From contig BFEA01000330.1 of the NCBI GenBank assembly GCA_003427395.1, forward strand, positions 756,448 to 781,251: a DNA stretch of 24,804 nucleotides, given 5' to 3'. The notes under the pieces are model-generated. The model worked only from the letters and a program-made list of their open reading frames with translations, searched no databases and was not told the DNA's origin. Source of the stretch: Chara braunii. Its lineage: Eukaryota; Streptophyta; Charophyceae; Charales; Characeae. The number at the start of each line of letters is the position of its first letter. The stretch's first letter is position 1. Positions 18,444-24,804 of this stretch are shown in pieces. A program made the translations under genes and the position numbers.

Positions 18444-19787
18444 AATTAACACTAGTCCATATGGGGTGTGTTTTGCAGTGCGGTGAGTGCGCCCAAAAAC
18501 AGTCCTGTGGATGGCTGTGGGTCTTGCAATTGATCGGTTGATTGCATGACAGGGCTCCTGCCATGACAGTTTGCATCCACTTTTTTGCGTCCTCCGCCGT
18601 GGTTCTGGTGAGAGCTGGTGCGTTCGCGGAAAGTGGGGGGTGAGACGTAAAATATCCAAAAAAATGAACGTGGAAAACGTAGATCAACAGTCCAGAACAA
18701 GAGAAAACGAAACCTGCATCGCCTATGTCATCAGGAAGAAAAAGAGATGTCCGTGCTGAGCCTGTTGTATTCAATTCCCAGAAAGGAAAGTGGCGTGTTC
18801 TTTTTTAGGAGTTGTTCCCTGATCGAAAGCCGTGTGTGCATCTGTTCATGGGGGTCAAAAGAGGGCGAGCGGTGATCTCTTTTTTTTTTTAACCATTCCA
18901 TTAGCCCTGTTGCTCTGTCTGTAACTTCGAAATTAGAATGACATTTTTCGCCTTAAAAGAGTTTAGAAAAGTCAAGGAACTTCAAGAAGTGTCCTTCGAG
19001 AGATCGGTTTAAATTGGAACGATACAGTGTAGGAAGTTGTTTTTTTTTTTGTTTTTTTTTTTTTTTAAGAAGGAAGATTTAGCATGTCCCCTGGGGCTCG
19101 GACCGACTAGCATTGTTTAAAACGGTGTGTGGCGTTCTTTTCTCATTTAAAAATGCATAAACAATGCTATTTTTCATTTACACGAATGCAAAGAAAAGGA
19201 CACCCCCCCAAAAAAATCACGGGGCCTGACGTCGACATCATGACTGTACAGGCTGTGCATCCACACTTCGCGGTACATCTGCATGCGCGACCTTCCCACC
19301 GGCCTGTTCGCAGTCTTCCACGGAAATCTGCACATAAACAAATCACGGTGCGAAGCTTCAAAAACACCCCCCCCCTAAAAAAACAATAGAATTGAAGATT
19401 CCCGCCAACGCAAAGTGGCGAACTAAATGGCCAACAAATAAATTTAAAATTTTTCTACTGGCCGATGGGCAGCTGCCTCCACGACAATCGACACTAGTAG
19501 TCGATACGGACATCGGTTAACGATTGACATTTGTCACGGACGGCCGCATGTGATCGAAAACCACAGAGCACAGGCGTAAATCAGACCTAGTCGTTCCCCT
19601 AGCCCCTGGGCAAGAAATGACACGCATAAATCGAGAAATGGTCCAAAAAAAGAAAAGGAGGAAAAAAAAAAAAGAGGTGAAGAGAGCGAAACCGGATAAT
19701 GCAGTAGTTTCTGGGCCGTACAGAATAACAGTCACGGCCTGCTCCAGTGGGCGCGGTGGAGCCTCTCGAGGCTCGGTTTGGCTTCGG
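18444..19787. other. Unassigned sequence
   Basis: No recognisable gene or RNA. Contains T-rich runs (18879-18890, 19039-19066) and C and A runs near 19202-19218 and 19366-19385. Minus-strand frames at 18442-18774 and 18300-18659 overlap one another and look like chance frames. Confidence 0.35.
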
Positions 19788-19883
19788 GACCGGCTTCACC
19801 TGAAGACAACGTGTGGGCATTATGGCTGTACCGAGGCTTGAAGTTGCTCCAAATGACCGTACATTCTATTCGTGGGAGGACGG
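19788..19883. mobile_element. Palindromic MITE-like element, third copy
   Basis: Aligns with 7639-7749 (GGCTTCACCTGAAGACAACG, GGCATTAT, GAAGTTGCTCCAAAT, then TATTCGTGGGAGGAC) but lacks roughly 12 bp of the right arm. The relic is therefore asymmetric. No target-site duplication identified. Confidence 0.55.
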
Positions 19884-20188
19884 CAACGCTCTGAAGAATC
19901 TGCGCGTTGTCGGTTGGTCCTGGCCTTTATCCGCACATGGGTGGATGTCAGGCATGTGGGGGGTTGGGAAAAAGAGGGAATGGGGGTATGAGGGAGCGGG
20001 TGCAAATTGTGTTATAGCGTGGGTGTCACGGACAGGTTCACGCAAAAGTTATGGACAGGTTCCACCGACAGGCCTGGCCGGTTCCAGACACCCGATCCAT
20101 TTGGGAAGCAGAGTCCCGATCATCTGGACAGCATTTGAATGTCCACATCTGATCCAGGAGCAACGCTGTACCAGACGGGGGAAAAGTT
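19884..20188. other. Unassigned sequence
   Basis: A plus-strand frame (19813-20298) runs through it, but its end is encoded by a T/G-rich simple repeat and it has no known domain. I treat it as chance. Confidence 0.35.
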
Positions 20189-20281
20189 TTGGTTTTGTTT
20201 TTGCTTTCGATTTTGATTTTGTTTTGTTTCTGTTTTTGTCTTTGTTTTTGTTTTTGTTTTTGTTTTTGTTTTGTTTTTTTC
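20189..20281. repeat. (TTTTTG)n-like simple repeat
   Basis: Imperfect repeats of TTTTTG/TTTTG, most regular at 20234-20265. Confidence 0.9.
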
Positions 20282-20382
20282 TGAGGATCTCAAGTTGACT
20301 GTCTATGGAATGTGATTTGTCTTGAGATATCTTTTTTTTCTTGTTTCATGATTGTGCGCTTTTTTTATTTGGGGAAGTTTTT

Positions 20383-20752
20383 TGATGCCCCTCCGGCTTC
20401 GATTTATTTGCGGTATGCCCCTCTGAAGGGCAACTTACCCTGTCGTGCCCCTGGGGCCTCTGAAGTTTCCTGCAGCCCCCTGTCAGTGAGGGGTGCAACT
20501 TTCCAGCATGCCCCTGTGGCCGTCGCTGGTACTCGTGGCCGTTCCCCTGGCCCTGGGAGGGGGAGGGGAGCTACTGGGGCATACTGGAAATTTGGAACCG
20601 TTACTGGTAGGGACATATTGGACATATTTCAGGCCCAAACGACGCCAGGGGTTTTCCAGAAACTTCAATCGATGTCAGAGGGAAGCGGCAGTGTAAGTCG
20701 CCCATCAGAGGGTCATACCGCAAATAAATGGAAGTCGGAGGGCCATTTTGAA
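20383..20752. mobile_element. ~370-bp foldback (long inverted repeat) element
   Basis: Left arm (from GATGCCCCTCC near 20384) and right arm (ending GGAGGGCC near 20743) are reverse complements with mismatches along about 180 bp. For example ATTTATTTGCGGTATGCCCC on the left matches ATTTATTTGCGGTATGACCC on the reverse of the right arm, and TTTCCAGCATGCCCC matches TTTCCAGTATGCCCC nearer the centre (~20566). There is almost no loop. The open frames on both strands are mirror products of the repeat (IYLRY appears in both). Probably a non-autonomous foldback or MITE-type element; no duplication found. Confidence 0.75.
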
Positions 20753-20784
20753 TTTTTTTGGAATGGGGGGGAGGAACACGTGTT

Positions 20785-20819
<35 letters not shown>
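20785..20819. repeat. (GC)n(GA)n microsatellite
   Basis: GC units followed directly by GA units. Confidence 0.9.
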
Positions 20820-20844
20820 TCTTTGACATGCAATCATGACGGAA

Positions 20845-20915
20845 ATTAAATATAATAAATACTGAACTTTGGCTTCGATACCTTCCCCACACTATTAAAT
20901 TAAATATAATAAATA
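20845..20915. repeat. 17-bp direct repeat
   Basis: ATTAAATATAATAAATA occurs at 20845-20861 and 20899-20915, each followed within a few bases by a CTTCG-containing string. Confidence 0.8.
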
Positions 20916-20978
20916 AAGGCTTCGTATGAAGGGAAAAAAAATAGAAGTTTCAAAATTCAAGTTTCCTTTTTCTTTGAT

Positions 20979-21030
20979 GAGCTTTCGAACTCAGCGATCA
21001 GGAGGCGGCTACTGACCACCGAGCCCTCGC
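20979..21030 (-). ncRNA. Degenerate tRNA-like segment (SINE-head candidate)
   Basis: Read on the minus strand, GGCTCGGTGGTCAGTAGCCG resembles a tRNA D-arm with box A. Downstream, GAGTTCGAAAGC resembles the box B/T-loop (TTCGA). The length, about 52 nt, is shorter than a tRNA, lacking part of the anticodon/variable region. A (T)8-type run follows downstream (20933-20942 on the plus strand is A-rich), and no acceptor stem closes. This fits a decayed tRNA-derived SINE promoter better than a working tRNA. Supported only by the two box-like motifs. Confidence 0.35.
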
Positions 21031-21984
21031 AACTTCTCAAACTTTGGAGAAATTTTGATTTTTGACTTTTATTATTATTTTAAATATTGTAGTTTGATAG
21101 GTCCAACAGTTAAAGTAAAATTAAAAAACATACAGCCTAGCTTAAAAAAAAAAAAAAAGTTTTTTTTTTTTTTTGACACTTGGACCAGAAAGTGGCAGAA
21201 ACTCTATCAGAAATTATCATGAAAATGCTGCTTAAGTGTTGACAGCAGCAGTATTATTTTGTGGCCAGGGCATCGTTGAGGACGTGCTAAATGACATTAT
21301 CATGTGGCCACAACGTATCGTCATCAAATTGATCGAGGGTGACTACAGGTAAGGTTCAAAAAAAAAAGAAAAAGAAAAAAAAGGAGGGCGTTTTTCTTGC
21401 AATTTTGTTGAAGCGATACAATAATTTGAGTTTTGAAGTTTTTGGATTCGACTCTTTTTTTAAGTTTTTTTATCTCTCTTTGAATTACAGGTAACATACA
21501 TAAGTAATAATTGTATGTTATATAACCTTAGTCTCATAATAATAAGAATAAAAATTCAATAAGGAATAATAAAGTAGATATTATCATAAACAACATTGTG
21601 CATTTAATTTTAATTTCACATTAATTGCTTTTTCAAAGTCAACCTGTGGTGGCCGTTCGTTGTTCGACTTCTTTGAGCTTTTGAAGGGTATATATGAACA
21701 CGCCAACTCACCGACTCTTTTCTTTTTTTTTTTGACTAAAAATGCGGTTGCAAATTTCTATTCTCTCGTTTTTTCTCTTTTTTTTTTTCTTCTTTTTTTT
21801 TGTTTTGGGTTGCAATTGGGGGACATGCACACCCGCAGAACTAGTTGCAAGGACGTTATGCCTTCAATTGCATGAAGATTTGCCATTCAGCTTTCTTTCA
21901 TGGATTTAAAACTCCTCATCATTTTGCGAGGATTTAAGACCTCGGCATACCCCTGCATGTCTGGTCTACTCCACTTTGCCTTAC
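21031..21984. other. AT-rich unassigned sequence
   Basis: A/T-rich DNA with many homopolymer runs and no gene. It contains the A15-G-T15 palindrome at 21144-21174, an A-rich run at 21358-21384 and T-rich runs at 21718-21733 and 21777-21802. Confidence 0.4.
21144..21174. repeat. A15-G-T15 homopolymer palindrome
   Basis: Fifteen A, one G, then fifteen T: a perfect arm-to-arm palindrome with a single-base centre. Confidence 0.9.
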
Positions 21985-22170
21985 ACTACTCTTTTCTGCT
22001 CTACTCTACTTCACTATCCTCCTCTCCACTCTCCTCCGCTTCACTCCACTCCACTCTCCTCCACTCAACTCCACTCCACTCCACTCCACTCTACTTTACT
22101 CTACTCCACTCCACTCTACTCCACTCCACTCTACTCCACTCCACTCGACTGTACTCCACTCTACTCTACC
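21985..22170. repeat. CTCCA/CTACT-type simple repeat
   Basis: Variants of a 5-bp unit (ACTCC, ACTCT) repeat across about 185 bp, open in all plus-strand frames because the unit lacks stops. Confidence 0.9.
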
Positions 22171-22516
22171 CTACCACGTACCTGGTCCTGGCGGAGGTCC
22201 GCATGGACGACTTCTGCATCTACTTTGGTTGCTGCTGCTGAAGTCAACTGGTTGCTTTGTCCTTTGAGTAGGCTAGCGTAGTAGCTGTAGGATCGTAGTC
22301 TGGGGGCGCTGAGCGCCAAGTCTGGATACATTGTTGGTGGTGGCGAGAGAGTGACCTCATTGACAACAGAGTTTGGCGCTTTGGTTGTCCGTTGGTGCGA
22401 TATCAGGGCATTTCTGCTTTCCGGACACCTTTTGACTATCTGGCATTCAATGTGATTTTGCAATTTGGGATTCTGTCATTCCGCTATTGCTCATTTTCGC
22501 TGCAATTCGCCCACAA
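22171..22516. other. Unassigned sequence with a short GC hairpin
   Basis: No gene. GGCGCTGAGCGCC at 22305-22317 is a short perfect hairpin. GAGTAGGCTAG..GGATACATTGTTGGTGG resembles 10918-10978. Confidence 0.35.
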
Positions 22517-22710
22517 GCTAGGCTGCCAGCCGGGCCGCCCGGCTCACGCTGTTTTCCCGGGCGGCACGTCCGTGCAAAGACCAGGGAAGGTCCCAGCAAA
22601 AAAAAAAAAATAAAAAAAAATCTTAGGCTACCAGCAGGACTGCCCGGGTCACCTTGTTTTCCTGGGCGGCCCGGCTGTGCAATGACCCAGGAAGGTCCCA
22701 GCAAAAAAGA
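22517..22710. repeat. Two 105-bp units: GC-rich head with poly(A) end
   Basis: AGGCTGCCAGCCGGGCCGCC (22520) recurs as AGGCTACCAGCAGGACTGCC (22625), a period of 105 bp. Each unit continues with CCCGGGCGGC or CCTGGGCGGC, then CCAGGRAAGGTCCCAGC, and ends in an A run. The layout resembles short poly(A)-tailed retroposons, but the source is unknown. Confidence 0.75.
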
Positions 22711-22729
22711 AAATCCAAAAAATCCAAAA

Positions 22730-22816
22730 AATCCGAAAAAAAAATTGTTAAGCAGAAAAATGAACTGCACACCTTTTATCTCAGGGTCACATCGAAATTC
22801 TTAACCAATTTTAAAG
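22730..22816. repeat. A-rich tail repeat, copy a
   Basis: AATCCGAAAAAAAAA..AAGCAGAAAAATGAACTG, followed by GGGTCACATCGAAATTCTTA. Homologous to 22911-22990 and 24081-24165. Confidence 0.7.
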
Positions 22817-22864
22817 TTTAAACTAAAAAACAATGTTAAAAAATATATATATATATATTTTTTT

Positions 22865-22908
22865 GGCTCGGCCTGCAAGTGGTCCCGGGACACCCTGGTA
22901 GCCTAGAC
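22865..22908 (-). repeat. GC-rich head repeat, inverted copy
   Basis: Its reverse complement begins GTCTAGGCTACCAG and continues TCCCGGG, resembling the heads at 22520 and 22625 in the opposite direction. An (AT)n palindrome (22842-22864) lies just before it. Confidence 0.55.
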
Positions 22909-22910
22909 AA

Positions 22911-22990
22911 AATCCGAAAAAAAAACTATGTTATGCAGAAAAATAAACTGGACAACTTTTGCCGCTGGGTCACATTGTAAACTCGATACT
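22911..22990. repeat. A-rich tail repeat, copy b
   Basis: AATCCGAAAAAAAAA..TATGTTATGCAGAAAAATAA, followed by CTGGGTCACATTGTAAACTC. Same orientation as copies a and c. Confidence 0.7.
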
Positions 22991-23920
22991 GTACAATGGG
23001 TAAGGTGAGGTCTGGGGCCCACATCTGTGACTGCAAAAGGTGAAAACCGTTTCATATTTATTTTAAACCCGTGACCTATGTTTTGGCAGTTGCTTGTTTG
23101 TCTGTCGTAGGTCTGTGTAGATGTAGGGGATCGATCTGTAGGTCTGTCCAGTAGGGGTCGTAGCTGTGTAGAGGTTGAAACTGCTAGGCTAGAGGTCTGT
23201 AGGTGAGTCGCAGGTCCAACTGCGTTGGGTCGGCATTTCAACCTCATGCAGTCAGGGTTACCAGTCCCGGTCCTACCGAGTCCGGTCACGCAAGTACCGT
23301 GTGGGACTGTGCACACCCAGGGCCTGGTGGAAAGGGGCAGACCAGCGGCAAACAGACGTATAAATCAAGAGCAGCGCCCGGCAATTCATTCATTTGCTGC
23401 GTAAGCCATGCGGAAGCGCTGCTACAGCGTCTTGTGCAAAGGTGGTCTGCAGGTTGACCGAAGACGAAGTGGGCTGAAGAGTGAGATCGTAGCCATAGTC
23501 AGTAGAGGTAGAGCGGCCATAGCCGCGATAGGAGCAAGATAGGCAGAGTGTGTGTGTGTGGGAGTATTCAGGGTGATCCGGAGTAGAGAAGAGTTGAGTG
23601 CGTGTAAACGGTGGTGTTGGATGTGGTGATGAGAGTTGGGTTGTACAGGCGCTGATGCGCCAGAGCCTATTCAAGCGATTTTGCATGTGAACAGTGTTCT
23701 CATTGTCCATATCTCTGAGCTTTGAGTGGGCGCACTGCGCCAGTGTGAATCGCCATCTGTATGCATGTCCTTGTGACACACGGGGATGGGGGGAGCCGAT
23801 GCTCAACCTGACATCCACGTGGCCGGCCTTGTGCGTAAGAGGTGATGAACAGGCGGAGCTTTCCTTCTTTTTTTTTTTTTGTTTTGTCTTTTTTCGCCTT
23901 TGCGCTCCGATACACAGTGT
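22991..23920. other. Unassigned sequence with short GC hairpins
   Basis: No recognised gene. Two short hairpins, GGCGCTGATGCGCC (23649-23662) and GGCGCACTGCGCC (23729-23741), resemble the one at 22305. A short TG run lies at 23550-23559 and a T run at 23869-23880. Confidence 0.35.
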
Positions 23921-23923
23921 GAC

Positions 23924-24036
23924 TATATATATACAGGGTAACCGGTGTTCGGGACGGGCCGAACGCCCGAAACCGAATGCCCGAACGTATGGGACCCCTT
24001 GGGGATGCGTTCGGCCGTTCGGGCCGAACGCGGACC

Positions 24037-24069
<33 letters not shown>

Positions 24070-24070
24070 G
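23924..24070. repeat. (AT)n-bounded GC-rich repeat with poly(A) end
   Basis: Begins with an (AT) run and CAGGGTAACCGGTGTTCGG, then has many CCGAACG/CGTTCGG strings, including the palindrome GCGTTCGGCC...GGCCGAACGC (24007-24031). It ends in a run of about 31 A. The start recurs at 24774-24804. Confidence 0.65.
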
Positions 24071-24080
24071 TCATCAAAAA

Positions 24081-24165
24081 AATCTGAAAAAAGATATGTT
24101 ATGGAGAAAATTAAATTAAACAAGATTTAACTGAGCACTACATCCGAATTCCTTACCAAATTTGA
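24081..24165. repeat. A-rich tail repeat, copy c
   Basis: AATCTGAAAAAAGATATGTT..GGAGAAAATTAAA, then CTACATCCGAATTCCTTACC; homologous to 22730-22816 and following a GC-rich head plus A run in the same order. Confidence 0.65.
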
Positions 24166-24229
24166 AATAAAAATAAAATATGGAAACAAATACTAATAAT
24201 AAAAATAAATAAAAATAAAAAGAGAATTA

Positions 24230-24590
24230 TATTTAGTGAGTGCGCGAGCATGTTTTCGACACCGCCATCTTTGGTGATTTTTCATGTTTTTTTGGCATAG
24301 CTAAATGCCCTGAAAATTTACAGATGTGTACTTCACATAATAAAAAAAACACTAAAAAAGTTCCAAAAAATAATAAAATTGTTTAGACCCCGAACTAAAG
24401 TGAAAACAAAAAGTAAAAACTGAAAAAATATGTGGGGGAGCACGTTTTGACACCGCCATCTTTGGCGATTTTTAATTCTTTTTTGGATTAGCCAAATGAC
24501 TTGAAAATTTTCAGGCATGTACCTAACGTAATAGAGAACTCACAAAAAAACATTCAGAAAAAAATAATTATTTTTAGGCCCCGAAATAAG
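24230..24590. repeat. Diverged 191-bp tandem repeat, two copies
   Basis: GAGCATGTTTTCGACACCGCCATCTTTGG starts near 24246 and recurs near 24438 as GAGCACGTTTTGACACCGCC; ACCGCC to ACCGCC is 191 bp. Both copies continue through TAGCYAAATG..CTGAAAATTT and end near GACCCCGAA / GGCCCCGAA. Confidence 0.8.
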
Positions 24591-24600
24591 TTTTGGAGGG

Positions 24601-24660
24601 GGCCGAACGCTGTCGGACCCCGTACGGAGGTCTGCACGGAAACCTCCGTGCGTACGGGCT
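24601..24660. repeat. GC-rich hairpin segment
   Basis: ACGGAGGT (24624-24631) pairs with ACCTCCGT (24642-24649) over a 10-nt loop, and GCACGGA/TCCGTGC can pair alternatively. GGCCGAACGC at 24601 repeats the motif common at 23950-24031. An (AT)n run follows at 24665-24682. Confidence 0.6.
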
Positions 24661-24770
24661 GGTGATATATATATATATATATGAAACTCCGACGAAACAG
24701 TTTGTCACAGCCCCTCGTTTGTTGTCCTCTTCTCCCTCTCTGCCTACGGTTTACCGGGCAGTTCTATTTG

Positions 24771-24804
24771 ACGATATATATATATACACGGTAACCGACG
24801 TTCG
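24771..24804. repeat. Start of a second (AT)n-bounded repeat, cut by the window end
   Basis: An (AT) run then CACGGTAACCGACGTTCG resembles 23924-23951, in the same orientation about 847 bp later. Confidence 0.6.

Noticed and set aside
20312-20839. 175-codon plus-strand frame with a matching minus-strand frame
   Set aside because: Both frames are mirror images created by the foldback element; the same IYLRY string appears in each.
21900-22281. Plus-strand frames of Ser/Thr/Leu/His-rich repeats
   Set aside because: Products of the CTCCA-type simple repeat, open in several frames at once.

Overview
This window is repeat-rich, non-coding eukaryotic DNA. It contains non-LTR retrotransposons with poly(A) tails, long (TG)n, (GA)n, (AAT)n, (AAG)n and CTCCA-type microsatellites, an assembly gap (75 N, 11648-11722), and no operon-like gene packing. 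I cannot name the host. The LINE type (APE endonuclease, reverse transcriptase, C-terminal CCHC-like zf-RVT finger; L1/Tx1-like) occurs in several eukaryotic lineages. Differences between the two LINE copies include several CG-to-TG/CA changes, which suggests a host with cytosine methylation. I found no intact host gene, tRNA or rRNA that I can defend.

Layout. 1-2281: mostly unassigned, with a weak palindromic element (266-345), a 79-bp tandem duplication (881-1020) and a short element with perfect 31-bp inverted arms (1909-2063). 2282-6839: LINE copy A on the minus strand, bounded by a 15-bp target-site duplication (one mismatch), poly(A) end on the left. 6849-12000: an (AAT)n array, a palindromic element (7639-7749), small hairpins and tandem repeats, a GGCC-rich stretch, and the TG and GA arrays around the gap. 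12001-12117: another copy of the palindromic family. 12121-18443: LINE copy B on the minus strand, bounded by a 12-bp target-site duplication (one mismatch). Copy B carries two nested insertions: a 64-bp poly(A)-tailed retroposed fragment (13264-13327) and a ~1.46-kb DNA element with a 9-10 bp duplication (15420-16876). 18444-24804: a fourth palindromic-element copy, a ~370-bp foldback element, a degenerate tRNA-like (SINE-like) segment, a CTCCA array, and a field of GC-head/A-rich-tail repeats, 191-bp tandem repeats and (AT)n-bounded repeats running off the right end.

How the parts relate. Both LINE copies are dead (frameshifts, stops, deletions, changed catalytic residues) but keep their boundaries, so the order of events can be read: a palindromic element, then LINE B inserted 3 bp from its end, then the retroposed fragment and the DNA element inserted inside LINE B. 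The inferred first-strand nick of all three retroposed insertions lies at or within a base of a CT dinucleotide followed by A/T-rich sequence, consistent with one endonuclease family. The most novel material is the family of short, almost fully palindromic elements and the N-marked DNA element inside LINE B. I saw no convincing undescribed gene system.
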